DNA of 64,000 nt, taken from a beta proteobacterium AAP51. GTDB lineage: Bacteria > Pseudomonadota > Gammaproteobacteria > Burkholderiales > Burkholderiaceae_C. This document shows, in pieces, positions 18,153 through 27,494 of this stretch. The position numbers and the translations under genes are program-made. The notes under the pieces are model-generated. The model had not been told where the DNA came from. It worked only from the letters and a program-made list of their open reading frames with translations, and searched no databases. The stretch is taken from assembly GCA_001295905.1 (NCBI GenBank), contig LJHT01000038.1, forward strand, positions 1 through 64,000, in the 5' to 3' direction. How positions within the stretch are numbered: position 1 is the first letter of the stretch; the number at the start of each line of letters is the position of its first letter.

Positions 18153-18185
18153 AGCCCCAGCCCCGCTGCGCTGCGGGGCTGGGCT
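18153..18185. terminator. Bidirectional hairpin between converging genes
   Basis: A GC-rich inverted repeat, CAGCCCCGC (18158-18166) and GCGGGGCTG (18173-18181) with a 6-nt loop, extended by AGCC/GGCT after a bulge. It lies between the stop of the TPR gene and the stop of the pseudouridine synthase gene. No T-run follows on either strand, so it may stall or protect transcripts rather than terminate alone. Confidence 0.5.
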
Positions 18186-19287
18186 AGAAGCGTTCGTCGT
18201 CGCGCAGGTAGCGCCACTGCCCGGGCGGCAGCGGGCCTAAAGCCACGCTGCCGATGCGCACGCGTTTCAGGCCCAGCACCTCCAGGCCCACCAGCTCGCA
18301 CATGCGTCGTATCTGCCGCTTGCGGCCTTCGCGCAGCACGAAGCGCAGCTGGTCTTCGTTCTGCCAGCTCACGCGTGCCGGGCGCAGCTGCACGCCGTCC
18401 AGTTCCAGGCCGTGGCGCAGGCGTTCCAGGGCTTCGTCGGGCAGCCGGCCCTCGCCGGTGTAGGCTACGCGCACCAGGTATTCCTTCTCGACGCGGGTTT
18501 CGTCGCCGATCAGGCGCTTGGCGATGCGGCCGTCCTGCGTGAGCACGAGCAGGCCCGTGCTGTCGATGTCCAGCCGGCCGGCGGGCGCCAGGTGGCGCAG
18601 GTGGCCGCCCTGGAATTCGATGCCCGAGCTGTCGCCCTCCCAGCGGTTGGCGCGCGTCACCAGCACCGAGGCCGGCTCGTGCCCGTCTTCGGCCTGGCCG
18701 CTGACGTAGCCGATGGGCTTGTGCAGCAGCACGGTCACGCGGCGCAGCTGTTCGGCGCGCGCGCGCGGGTCGATCTCGATCACGGCATCGCTGCGCGCGC
18801 GCTGGCCCAGCACCGCCACGCGGCCGTCCACGCGCACCCAGCCGGCCTCGATCCACTCGTCGGACTCGCGGCGCGATGCCAGGCCGCGGTCGGTCATCAG
18901 CTTGGCCACGCGCAGGCCTTCGGCATGCGGGGCCGTCGCTGCCGGCGCGGCGGGGCGAGCAGCAGCGGCGACGGGCCGCTCCGGCGGCGGGGCAGGCCGG
19001 GGCGGGCGCGGTGGGCGATCAGCGCGATCGGGGCGCGCAGAGCGCTCAGGCCGCTCCGCACGCTCAGGCCGCACGGGCCGCTCAGCACGCTCAGGCCGCT
19101 CCTGGCGCTGCGGCGGGCTGCCAGGCTCGGCCCGGGCAGGGCGGCTGGGCCTTGCTGCCGCAGGCGGCACGGGCGGCGCAGCGCCAGGGGCCGGGGTGCG
19201 TGGTGCACCGTAGCCGCGCACGGGCGGCCTGAAGGGGTCGCGCGCCGGGGCACGCGCCTTCACACGGATCTTGGGGCGTTCTGTCAT
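18184..19287 (-). CDS. rluF: RsuA/RluB/RluE/RluF-family rRNA pseudouridine synthase, RluF-like
   Basis: A 367-aa protein. Residues 1-122 are low-complexity, rich in Pro, Arg, Ala and Glu, with near-repeats of RPERAE and RPPRP. An S4 RNA-binding domain follows at about 124-180 (VAKLMTDRGLASRRESDEWI). The catalytic domain holds the Asp240 motif GRLDIDSTGLLVLTQDG and the KEYLVRV, GRKRQIRRM and LKRVRIG segments. LLHKPIGYVSG fits RluF-like enzymes, which modify a uridine of 23S rRNA (U2604 in E. coli). Target assignment is by family only. The N-terminal extension is absent from E. coli RluF (290 aa). ATG 19287 begins MTERPKIRVKAR; codons before it are non-conserved in character. Confidence 0.9.
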   Translation of the reverse strand: MTERPKIRVKARAPARDPFRPPVRGYGAPRTPAPGAAPPVPPAAARPSRPARAEPGSPPQRQERPERAERPVRPERAERPERSARPDRADRPPRPPRPAPPPERPVAAAARPAAPAATAPHAEGLRVAKLMTDRGLASRRESDEWIEAGWVRVDGRVAVLGQRARSDAVIEIDPRARAEQLRRVTVLLHKPIGYVSGQAEDGHEPASVLVTRANRWEGDSSGIEFQGGHLRHLAPAGRLDIDSTGLLVLTQDGRIAKRLIGDETRVEKEYLVRVAYTGEGRLPDEALERLRHGLELDGVQLRPARVSWQNEDQLRFVLREGRKRQIRRMCELVGLEVLGLKRVRIGSVALGPLPPGQWRYLRDDERF

Positions 19288-19400
19288 GGCGCGATTGGAG
19301 CATGGGCCCGGCCGCTGCCTGCGCTGGCAGCCGGCCTGTGCCTGCAGGCCGTGTGAGGAAAGGCTATCGTGGCGCGACCCATAGGCAAAGGAGACCCGTG

Positions 19401-20096
19401 ATGTCGCTGCACCTGCATGGCCGTCTGGCGCTGCTTGCCGGGCTGCTGGCCCTGGGCCTGTGCTTGTCGCCCCTGGCGGCCCGTGCCGCACCGCCGCTGC
19501 CCCCGGCTGTGCAGAACGAACTCGACCGTGCCGTGCTGGCCTACGAATCGGGGCGTCTCGGCCCGGCGCAGGCGGCTTTCGAAGCGATGGCCCGGCGCCG
19601 CGTGCCGGCTGCCGAGTTCAACCTGGCCGTGATGCACATCCGCGGTGAAGTGCCCCGGCCCGACCTGAAGCGCGCGCGCCAGCTCTTGCAGCGCTCTGCC
19701 GAGGGCGGCTTCGTCACCGCCCAGGTGATGCTGGGCCAGGCGCTGGAAAGCGGCGAACTCGGCCCGCGCGACCTCGCGCTGGCCCACCGCTGGTACGAGG
19801 TGGCTGCCGAAGCCGGCAGCGTCGAGGCCCAGGTGGCCATGGGCACCGCCCACTACCTGGGCCGCGGCCTGCCCAAGGACCCGGCCCGCGCCGTGCACTG
19901 GTTCCGCGAGGGCGCCAAGGGTGGCGACGTCGGTGCGATGTACCTGCTGGCATCGATGTACGAGCAGGGTGATGGCGTCGAGCGCGACCTGCGGCTGGCG
20001 CGCTACTGGTACGCCATCGCGGCGCAGCACGGCGACGAGATCGCGCCGGCCAAGGTCAAGCAGATGGATGCGCTGCTGGCTTCGGTGCCCGGGTGA
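19401..20096 (+). CDS. Exported Sel1-repeat protein
   Basis: A 231-aa protein with a signal peptide (LALLAGLLALGLCLSPLAARA) followed by Sel1-like repeats of about 36 residues: AQVMLGQALESGELGPRDLA, AQVAMGTAHYLGRGLPKDPA and AMYLLASMYEQGDGVERDLR, each ending in the typical A..W...AA/A..G pattern. Sel1 repeats make protein-protein contact solenoids. A periplasmic location is likely; partners are unknown. ATG 19401 has AAAGGAG 8 nt upstream. It converges with ybeD, with 6 nt between stops. Confidence 0.88.
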   Translation: MSLHLHGRLALLAGLLALGLCLSPLAARAAPPLPPAVQNELDRAVLAYESGRLGPAQAAFEAMARRRVPAAEFNLAVMHIRGEVPRPDLKRARQLLQRSAEGGFVTAQVMLGQALESGELGPRDLALAHRWYEVAAEAGSVEAQVAMGTAHYLGRGLPKDPARAVHWFREGAKGGDVGAMYLLASMYEQGDGVERDLRLARYWYAIAAQHGDEIAPAKVKQMDALLASVPG

Positions 20097-20102
20097 GGCG
20101 TG

Positions 20103-20372
20103 CTACAGCACCACCTTCACCATTGGGTGTGAACTGAGCGCGCGGTACAGGTCGTCCAACTGCTCGCGGCTGGTGGCCGTGATGGTGAGCGTCAGCCCCA
20201 GGTAGTTGCCGGCCTTGCTGGGCCGTCGTTCCACGGTGGTGGCGTCGAAGCCCGGGTCGAACTGCAGGGCCACGGCGACCATCGCCGCCTCGAAGCCCTC
20301 GGCTTGCAGGCCCATCACCTTGATGGGAAAGGCGCTGGGGTACTCGATCAGGCTCTGGCGGTCGTCTTCCAT
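20103..20372 (-). CDS. ybeD: DUF493 family protein YbeD
   Basis: An 89-aa protein of the YbeD/UPF0250 family, a small ferredoxin-like fold resembling regulatory ACT domains. Recognised from LIEYPSAFPIKVMGL at the N-terminus, the middle RPSKAGNYLGLTLTITATS and the end LYRALSSHPMVKVVL. In many proteobacteria it sits between dat/dacA and lipB; the dacA-dat part is preserved here, but lipB is not downstream. A role linked to lipoate metabolism has been suggested only from that context. ATG 20372 is the start that matches family length (87-90 aa). Confidence 0.92.
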   Translation of the reverse strand: MEDDRQSLIEYPSAFPIKVMGLQAEGFEAAMVAVALQFDPGFDATTVERRPSKAGNYLGLTLTITATSREQLDDLYRALSSHPMVKVVL

Positions 20373-20385
20373 CGTGGCCCTGCCT

Positions 20386-21264
20386 TCAGACCACCATGGT
20401 CTGCTTGGCGCGCTGGTAGGCCTCGTACAGGCGCGCATACACCGGGCCGGGCTTGCCGCGCAGCGCGCCGTGGCCCACGGGTTCGCCGTCGATGTGCGTG
20501 ACCGGCAGGACTTCCTTCGTCGCCGAGCTGAGCATCACCTCGTCGGCGGCACGCACGTCGGCCTCGGAGAGGGGGCGCAGGTTGTAGGCGATGCCGCAGT
20601 CCTCGCACAGCTCGCGCAGCAGCTCGTAGCGTATGCCTTCCAGCACATGGTCGCTCTTCGGCGGGCCCAGCAGCGCGCCTTCGTGCGCCACCCACACGTT
20701 GCTGGCGGCGGCTTCCGTCAGCCAGCCGTCGCGGAACATGATGGTCTCCACCGCGCCGTGGTCCGCCGACATCTGCCGCGCCAGTACGTTGCCCAGCAGG
20801 CTGATGCTCTTGATGTCGCCCCGCTCCCAGCGGAAATCGCGTGCCGTGGTGCAGGCCACGCCGGCGTGGCGCTGCTCGGCGCTGGCCGCCTTCATCGGGT
20901 TGGCCATCATGAAGACCGTGGGCACCAGGCCGGCAGGCATGACGTGGTCGCGCGGGGCCACGCCGCGCGTGATCTGGATGTAGACCAGCTGGTCCGCCGC
21001 GCCCGTGGCCTCGGCGGTAGAAGCCACCAGCCGGCGGCACAACCGCAGCCACTCTTCCGGCGTGTGCGGGTTGGCGATGCGCAGCTTGCCCAGCGAACGC
21101 GCCAGGCGCGCGAGATGTTCTTCGAAGCGGAAGAGCCGCTGGCCGTAGACGGGCACCACTTCGTAGATGCCGTCGCCGAAGATGAAGCCGCGGTCGAGCA
21201 CGCTCACCTTGGCTTGAGACAGGGGCAACACGTCCCCGTTGAGGTAGACCAGGGCGTCGTTCAT
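20386..21264 (-). CDS. dat: D-amino-acid transaminase (class IV aminotransferase)
   Basis: A 292-aa fold-type IV PLP enzyme. The PLP lysine is Lys152 in GDIKSISLLGNVLARQ; RGFIFGDGIYEVVPVY near residue 25 is the D-amino-acid/branched-chain class signature, and EAAASNVW and SSATKEVLPVT are the phosphate and substrate loops. It probably interconverts D-alanine/2-oxoglutarate and D-glutamate/pyruvate, supplying or recycling D-amino acids of peptidoglycan, which fits its place next to dacA. A branched-chain aminotransferase role cannot be excluded. ATG 21264 is preferred over a TTG two codons earlier. Spacing to dacA is 64 nt. Confidence 0.93.
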   Translation of the reverse strand: MNDALVYLNGDVLPLSQAKVSVLDRGFIFGDGIYEVVPVYGQRLFRFEEHLARLARSLGKLRIANPHTPEEWLRLCRRLVASTAEATGAADQLVYIQITRGVAPRDHVMPAGLVPTVFMMANPMKAASAEQRHAGVACTTARDFRWERGDIKSISLLGNVLARQMSADHGAVETIMFRDGWLTEAAASNVWVAHEGALLGPPKSDHVLEGIRYELLRELCEDCGIAYNLRPLSEADVRAADEVMLSSATKEVLPVTHIDGEPVGHGALRGKPGPVYARLYEAYQRAKQTMVV

Positions 21265-21328
21265 CGGCAAGCCTCCAGGGTGCGCGGAAATTGTGGCACG
21301 CGGGCTGGCGCGCGCTGCGGCGTAGCGG

Positions 21329-22474
21329 CTACTGGATCCACAGCCGGATGGCGTCCCAGGCGCGGCCGAAGATGCCTGCCAGCGGCACCGGTTCCAGCAC
21401 CGTCAGCGGCACGCGCGCCACCGCAGTGCCGCCGGCGGTGGTGACGACGATGCTGCCGACGTTCTGGCCAGCCGTGAGCGGGGCCACCAGGGGGTCGGTG
21501 CGCTCCACCGTGGTCTTGAGCTTGTCGCCTTCGCCCTTGGGCACGGTGACGAACAAGCCGCCCGCGGCACCCAGGCGCGCCTCGTTGGCCGTGCCCTTCC
21601 ACACCGGCACCGTGGCCACGGCCTTGCCGGCTTCGAACAGGCGCACGGTGTCCCAGGCCTGCCAGCCCCAGTTGAGCAGCTTCTGGCTTTCGCCGGCACG
21701 GGCCTCGCGGCTGGCGGTGCCCAGCACCACGCTCACCAGGCGGCGCTTGCCGGCGGGGGTGTCGCGCACGGCGCTGGCCACCAGGCAGTAGCCGGCGGCT
21801 TCGGTGTAGCCGGTCTTCATGCCGTCGACGCTGGGGTCGCGGCCCAGCAGCAGGTTGCGGTTGTCCTGCTTGATCCTGTTGTAGGTGTACTCGCGAAGGC
21901 TGTACAGCGGGTAGTGCTCGGGGTGCTCGGTGATGATGCGTGCGGCCACCAGCGCCACGTCGCGTGCGCTGCTGTAGTGGCCGGCTTCCGTGAGGCCTTC
22001 GGGGTTCCTGAACTGCGTGTTCTTCAGGCCCCAGGCCTGGGCCTGGCGGTTCATCATCGCGACGAAGTTCTCCACGCTGCCGGCCACGCCTTCGGCCAGT
22101 GCCACCGTGGCGTCGTTGCCGCTTTGCACGATCATGCCGCGCAGCAGTTCGGCCACCGTGGGCGTCATCGTGGTGTCGATGAACATCAGGCTGCCACCAA
22201 GCTTGCGCTGGTCCCAGGCGCGCACCGAGACGGGCAGCTTCTGGTCGAGCGCCAGCTTCTTGTCGCGAACGGCGTTGAACACGAGGTAGGCCGTCATCAG
22301 CTTGGTCAGCGAGGCCGGCTCGGCCTGGGCGTCGGCATCACGCTCGGCCAGCACCTGGTTGCTGTTGACGTCGACCAGGATGTACTGGCGGGCCGCAATT
22401 TCAGGGGGCAGCGGAAGTTGCGCGTGGGCCAGTGCGGTGAAGGCGAGAAGAACGAAGGAGAGCAGCAGTTTCAT
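21329..22474 (-). CDS. dacA: D-alanyl-D-alanine carboxypeptidase (PBP5/6 type)
   Basis: A 381-aa penicillin-binding protein of the S11 family that trims the terminal D-Ala of peptidoglycan stem peptides. A signal peptide (MKLLLSFVLLAFTALAHAQ) precedes the catalytic motifs Ser55-x-x-Lys58 (ASLTKLM), Ser118-Gly-Asn120 (QSGND) and Lys220-Thr-Gly222 (MKTGYTEAAG). After about residue 285 comes the PBP5 C-terminal beta domain, ending in an amphipathic helix (GIFGRAWDAIRLWIQ) that anchors to the inner membrane. All key residues are present. Start ATG 22474 overlaps the stop of the hydrolase gene by 4 nt; dat follows. Confidence 0.97.
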   Translation of the reverse strand: MKLLLSFVLLAFTALAHAQLPLPPEIAARQYILVDVNSNQVLAERDADAQAEPASLTKLMTAYLVFNAVRDKKLALDQKLPVSVRAWDQRKLGGSLMFIDTTMTPTVAELLRGMIVQSGNDATVALAEGVAGSVENFVAMMNRQAQAWGLKNTQFRNPEGLTEAGHYSSARDVALVAARIITEHPEHYPLYSLREYTYNRIKQDNRNLLLGRDPSVDGMKTGYTEAAGYCLVASAVRDTPAGKRRLVSVVLGTASREARAGESQKLLNWGWQAWDTVRLFEAGKAVATVPVWKGTANEARLGAAGGLFVTVPKGEGDKLKTTVERTDPLVAPLTAGQNVGSIVVTTAGGTAVARVPLTVLEPVPLAGIFGRAWDAIRLWIQ

Positions 22475-23112
22475 GAAGATGCAGTGTCGGCGCGGGCCAG
22501 CCACGCCGCCGTGACGATGCGTTTGAGGACGGGCAATTGCCCGTGGAAGAAATGGCCGGCGCCAGGCAGCACCATCACTGGCAGGGCGGCAGGCCGGGCC
22601 CAGTCGAAGACGGCCGCCAGCGGCACCACGTCGTCGAGCTCGCCATGAATGACCAGCGTGTCTTCAGGCACCGGCGCCATCACAAAGTTCCGTACCGCGG
22701 GGCCTACCAGCACCAGGCGCTCGGCGCCCTGGCCCTCGGGCAACTGCGCGGCGGCCTGGCTGGCCACGTAGCCGCCGAAGGAAAAACCCGCCAGCACCAG
22801 CGGCTGGCCGGCGGCGCGTTCGGCCTGCACCACGGCCAGCGCGTCGCTGACTTCGCCGCGGCCCTCGTCCCACTGGCCTTCGGAGGCGCCGATGCCGCGG
22901 AAGTTAAAGCGCACGCAGCGGTAACCCAGGCCCACGAAAGCCCGCGCCAGGGTCTGCACCACCTTGTTCTGCATCGTGCCACCATGCAGCGGGTGCGGGT
23001 GGCACACCACCGCCAGGCCGCGCACTGGCGTGCCGGCGGGCGGCCCGTCCACGGCGGCTTCGATGCGGCCGGCCGGCCCGGCCAGCAGCAGGCTTTGGGT
23101 GGCAGCGTTCAT
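22471..23112 (-). CDS. Alpha/beta hydrolase (COG2945-type)
   Basis: A 213-aa small alpha/beta-hydrolase. The nucleophile elbow is GFSFGGYV at about residues 109-116, the oxyanion region CHPHPLHGGTMQNKVVQTLA at about 37-56, RFNFRGIGASEG follows, and the acid and histidine are in HGELDDVVPL and GAGHFFHG. This layout matches bacterial proteins often annotated as alpha/beta hydrolases or dienelactone-hydrolase-like, of unknown natural substrate. Cytosolic. ATG 23112 gives an N-terminus fitting the family. It is coupled to dacA (ATGA overlap) and preceded by a ferredoxin gene 10 nt upstream. Confidence 0.9.
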   Translation of the reverse strand: MNAATQSLLLAGPAGRIEAAVDGPPAGTPVRGLAVVCHPHPLHGGTMQNKVVQTLARAFVGLGYRCVRFNFRGIGASEGQWDEGRGEVSDALAVVQAERAAGQPLVLAGFSFGGYVASQAAAQLPEGQGAERLVLVGPAVRNFVMAPVPEDTLVIHGELDDVVPLAAVFDWARPAALPVMVLPGAGHFFHGQLPVLKRIVTAAWLARADTASS

Positions 23113-23122
23113 CGCGCTGCGT

Positions 23123-23449
23123 TCAGCGGCCGACGCTGGGCGGCAGCAGCAGGCGTTCGACGACGCGGCCGTTCTTGAGGTGTTCTTCGACGATCTCGTC
23201 GAGGTCGCTCTTGTCGACGAAGGTGTACCAGGTCTCTTCGGGGTAGACCACGGCCACGGGGCCGCCGGCGCAGCGGTCCAGGCAACCCGCCTTGTTGATG
23301 CGCACGCCACCAGGGCCGGCCAGGCCTTCGGCCTTGACGCGCGACTTGCAGTGGTCGAAGGCGGCCTGCGCGTCGTGCTGGGCGCAGGCGGCTTCGCCGT
23401 TCTTGCGCTCGTTCAGGCAGAAAAAGACGTGGTGCTTGTAGTAGCTCAT
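23123..23449 (-). CDS. Thioredoxin-like [2Fe-2S] ferredoxin
   Basis: A 108-aa protein of the thioredoxin-fold 2Fe-2S ferredoxin family. Four cysteines fit the cluster pattern: Cys11 (VFFCLNERKNG), Cys22 (EAACAQHD), Cys56 and Cys60 (AGCLDRCAGGP). VVYPEETWYTFVDKSDLDEI and the ending EHLKNGRVVERLLLP are typical. It probably carries electrons, but its redox partner is unknown. It is cytosolic and the first gene of a ferredoxin-hydrolase-dacA-dat-ybeD run on the minus strand. Confidence 0.92.
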   Translation of the reverse strand: MSYYKHHVFFCLNERKNGEAACAQHDAQAAFDHCKSRVKAEGLAGPGGVRINKAGCLDRCAGGPVAVVYPEETWYTFVDKSDLDEIVEEHLKNGRVVERLLLPPSVGR

Positions 23450-23504
23450 GCGCGCAATTGTAGGCAGCGCCCAAGCACGGAAGGCCCTACGCGAAGCACG
23501 CGCC

Positions 23505-24650
23505 TCAGCGCTGCGCCCTCTCGTCTGGCGCGCCCAGGCGGCTCAGCAGCCACAGCATGGCCGCGTAGGGCCACAGCCAGCCCACCCACTGGGCCAGCCC
23601 GTGGAAACGCACGAAACGGCCCTGTTCCCAGGCCATCAGGCTCTGCGCGAAGTAGGGGTCGGCCGGGGCTTGTGCCATGCCCACCACCAGGCCGCTCAGC
23701 ACCACCAGCGCCAGGCCGCGCACCACGCGCCGCGGCACGGGCGCCAGCAGCAGGCCCAGCACGAGGCCCAGCACCAGCCCGGGCCCGGCCGTGGGCGTGA
23801 GCCAGGCCAGGCCGTGCGGCGGGCCGAAGTTCAGCAGCGTCGACAAGGCCATGCCGGCCGTGCCCAGCGCCAGCGCGCCCGCGGCGGCGACGATGCGGCG
23901 CCAGCCTGCCGGCATCACGCTGTAGGCCAGCAGCGTGGGCCCCAGCAGGCCCAGTGCCACGATGAACACCTCGCTCAAGGGCTGCAGCGGTGGACGGGGC
24001 GGCCCCGTGGTCGCCAGCAGCGCGTGCGCCGTTTCCGCCCAGGGCACGCCCTCCAGCAGCGCCGCCAGCACTTCGCGCAGCTTCTCGCCCACTTGGCCCA
24101 GGCCCAGCGGCAGCGGTGCAGGGAACAGCAGGCCCACCGGCCACAACGCCAGCAGCGCCAGCGCGCCGGCGCTGTCGCGCGCGAACCAGCGTGCGCGCAG
24201 GGCCTGCCAGCGCCCCACCAGCCCCAGCGCGTGGCCGGCCAGGGCCAGCAGGGCCCCCAGCGCGGCGCCGGCGGTGTTCAGCAGGAAGTCTTCCAGCGCC
24301 GGCACGCGCCGGGGCAGGAACTGCTGCAGCAGCTCGGTGCCGTAGGACAGCAGTGCAGGCAGGGTCAGCGCCAGCAGCAGTGCGGGCCACGTGCTCCAAC
24401 CGCTGCGCCGCAGCGCAATGCACAGCAGCGCCCCCAGCGGCAGGTAGCCCAGCAGGTTGCTGGTGCGGTCGAAGTCGTCCTGCCAGCGTGTCCAGGGCAG
24501 GGTGGTCAGCGCCAGGAAGTCCTGCCCGGGCGGCCAGCGCCAGCCTTCGAAAGGAAAGAGGCTCGCATACACCACCAAGGCCGCGTAGACCGCGGCCAGC
24601 GGCGTGGCCGAGCTGCGGTGGCGTGCGTGGGTGGGCAGCCGCTCAGGCAT
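23505..24650 (-). CDS. VanZ-like domain membrane protein
   Basis: A 381-aa membrane protein with about ten hydrophobic segments. The N-terminal half has the VanZ-like pattern: YASLFPFEGWRWP after helix 1, DRTSNLLGYLPLGALLCIAL, then LPALLSYGTELLQQFLPRRV and EDFLLNTAGAALGALLAL. VanZ of vancomycin-resistance clusters gives low-level teicoplanin resistance; chromosomal VanZ-like proteins are widespread and of unknown role. The second half (after about residue 160) is a further set of helices typical of the longer betaproteobacterial version. It ends 55 nt before the ferredoxin start and begins 7 nt after the hemJ-like gene stop. Confidence 0.85.
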   Translation of the reverse strand: MPERLPTHARHRSSATPLAAVYAALVVYASLFPFEGWRWPPGQDFLALTTLPWTRWQDDFDRTSNLLGYLPLGALLCIALRRSGWSTWPALLLALTLPALLSYGTELLQQFLPRRVPALEDFLLNTAGAALGALLALAGHALGLVGRWQALRARWFARDSAGALALLALWPVGLLFPAPLPLGLGQVGEKLREVLAALLEGVPWAETAHALLATTGPPRPPLQPLSEVFIVALGLLGPTLLAYSVMPAGWRRIVAAAGALALGTAGMALSTLLNFGPPHGLAWLTPTAGPGLVLGLVLGLLLAPVPRRVVRGLALVVLSGLVVGMAQAPADPYFAQSLMAWEQGRFVRFHGLAQWVGWLWPYAAMLWLLSRLGAPDERAQR

Positions 24651-24657
24651 GCCAGCG

Positions 24658-25086
24658 CTAGAAGGGCTTCACGACGACCAGCACCACGATCACGGCAAAC
24701 AGCAGCACCGAGACTTCATTGAAGACGCGGAACCACTTGTGGCTGCGCCGGTTGGACAGTTGCTCGAAGCTGCGCAGCAGGCCGCGGCACATGTGGTGGT
24801 AGCCGATGACGCCCACCACCAGCAGCAGCTTGGCGTGCATCCAGCCGCCGCCGATGCCGTACACCAGCCACAGCACCAGCCCCAGCGCGATGGCCGGCAC
24901 CATCAGCAGGCTGCTGAAGCGGTAGAGCTTGCGGGCCATCAGCAGCAGGCGTTCACGCTCGGCGTGGCTGTCGGCCGGCACCATGGCCAGGTTCACGAAC
25001 AGGCGTGGCAGGTAGAAGAGGCCGGCGAACCAGCTGGCCACGAAGACGATGTGGAAGGCCTTGACCCAGAGATAGCTGCTGCTCAT
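24658..25086 (-). CDS. hemJ: Protoporphyrinogen oxidase HemJ-like (CopD family membrane protein)
   Basis: A 142-aa four-helix membrane protein. WVKAFHIVFVASWFAGLFYLPRLF opens with the conserved histidine of HemJ, and HAKLLLVVGVIGYHH holds others. HemJ is the oxygen-independent-quinone type of enzyme converting protoporphyrinogen IX to protoporphyrin IX. The same fold is annotated as CopD or UPF0093. Its place back to back with hemB, another heme gene, favours HemJ. ATG 25086 is 30 nt after the T-run of an intrinsic terminator in the leader (25116-25143), so it either has its own weak start site or depends on readthrough. Confidence 0.85.
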   Translation of the reverse strand: MSSSYLWVKAFHIVFVASWFAGLFYLPRLFVNLAMVPADSHAERERLLLMARKLYRFSSLLMVPAIALGLVLWLVYGIGGGWMHAKLLLVVGVIGYHHMCRGLLRSFEQLSNRRSHKWFRVFNEVSVLLFAVIVVLVVVKPF

Positions 25087-25115
25087 CGCAACATTATCCA
25101 GGCCGCGTTCAGGCC

Positions 25116-26316
<1,201 letters not shown>

Positions 26317-26353
26317 GCCGGGCCCGGCGCGCTGCAACAGGCACGGCCGCAGG

Positions 26354-27454
26354 ATGCGCATCTTCCACGTCAGGGCCGAGCAGTTCGTTGAACTGCCGGG
26401 TCTGCCCGAGACGCTGCCCGGCGAGGGCTTCCTCTGGGTGGGCAGCGCGCGGCGCGAGTTCGAGGTGGGCTCACCCGAGATTCAGGCCGCGCTGCAGCGC
26501 TGGACAGGCGGGCAACTCGTGGACCTGCACGTCTCGGACCTGTTGAACAACCAGCTGCCCAGCCATTTCGACTACACCTCGTGGTACGACGTGCTGGTGT
26601 TCCGCAGGCTGGCCGCCGGGGCTGGCAGCGCCGGCAAGTTCTTCGGCGAAGAGCAGGGCACGCTGAGCACGGCGCGCGAGGCGCTGGCCGCCATCGACAC
26701 CAGCCCGGTGGGCTTCGCGGTCTTCGACCGTGTGCTCGTCACCGTGCACCCCACCGACTGCGCCGTGCGCGACTACTTCGCCCAGCGCCTGGGCGGGCTG
26801 GCCGGCAACGGCGAGCCGCGCGCCAACACGCGCCTGCCCGTGCACCCGGCCGACCTGATGCTGCGCATGGTGAACCACATGGTCGACAGCTACCTCGACC
26901 TGCGCCGCCTGCTCACGCGCCAGCTCGGCACGCTGCAAAGCCAGCTGCTCGACCCGCGCAGCCGCTTCAACGACTGGCAGGTGCTCCTGGAGTCGCGCAA
27001 TGCGCTGCACTCGCTGGAAGACATCTGCGAAGACCAGCGCAGCGCCATGCAGGAGTGGATAGACGCGCTCGACGAATGGCCCGACGAGGCCGACGCGCAC
27101 AGCCGGCGCGAGCGCGAGCTGCTGCGCGTGCGCTCGCGCGACGTGCTCGAGCACATCGAGCGCGTGCTGGGCCACGTGCGGCGGCTGGAGCACAGCGCCG
27201 AGACCGCCGTGCAGATGCACTTCAGCGCCCTGGGCCACCGCACTAACGACATCATGCGCACGCTGACGGTGCTGACGGCCATCTTCTTGCCGCTGAACCT
27301 CATCACCGGCTTCTTCGGCATGAACTTCGACGGCCTGCCTCTCATCCACGAAGCCACCGGCGCCTGGGTGGCGCTGGGGCTGATGGCGCTGGTGGGCGTG
27401 GGCCTGCTGGTCTTCTTCCGCAGCAAGCGCTATCTGGACGGGGGGCAGCGCTAG
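26354..27454 (+). CDS. corA: CorA family magnesium/divalent cation transporter
   Basis: A 366-aa protein with a long cytosolic N-terminal domain and two C-terminal transmembrane helices. The signature GMN lies in ITGFFGMNFDGLPLI at the end of the first helix (TVLTAIFLPLNLI), and the second helix is WVALGLMALVGVGLLVFF, ending in basic residues. The region before the helices is charged and helical (stalk). CorA forms a pentameric Mg2+ (also Co2+/Ni2+) channel; some GMN members are ZntB-like Zn2+ transporters, so the ion is not certain. It starts 37 nt after hemB on the same strand and may be co-transcribed. Confidence 0.93.
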   Translation: MRIFHVRAEQFVELPGLPETLPGEGFLWVGSARREFEVGSPEIQAALQRWTGGQLVDLHVSDLLNNQLPSHFDYTSWYDVLVFRRLAAGAGSAGKFFGEEQGTLSTAREALAAIDTSPVGFAVFDRVLVTVHPTDCAVRDYFAQRLGGLAGNGEPRANTRLPVHPADLMLRMVNHMVDSYLDLRRLLTRQLGTLQSQLLDPRSRFNDWQVLLESRNALHSLEDICEDQRSAMQEWIDALDEWPDEADAHSRRERELLRVRSRDVLEHIERVLGHVRRLEHSAETAVQMHFSALGHRTNDIMRTLTVLTAIFLPLNLITGFFGMNFDGLPLIHEATGAWVALGLMALVGVGLLVFFRSKRYLDGGQR

Positions 27455-27494
27455 ACCTGTCTCGGCCTGGACCTGCTGCCCGGCAGCTGATGCC

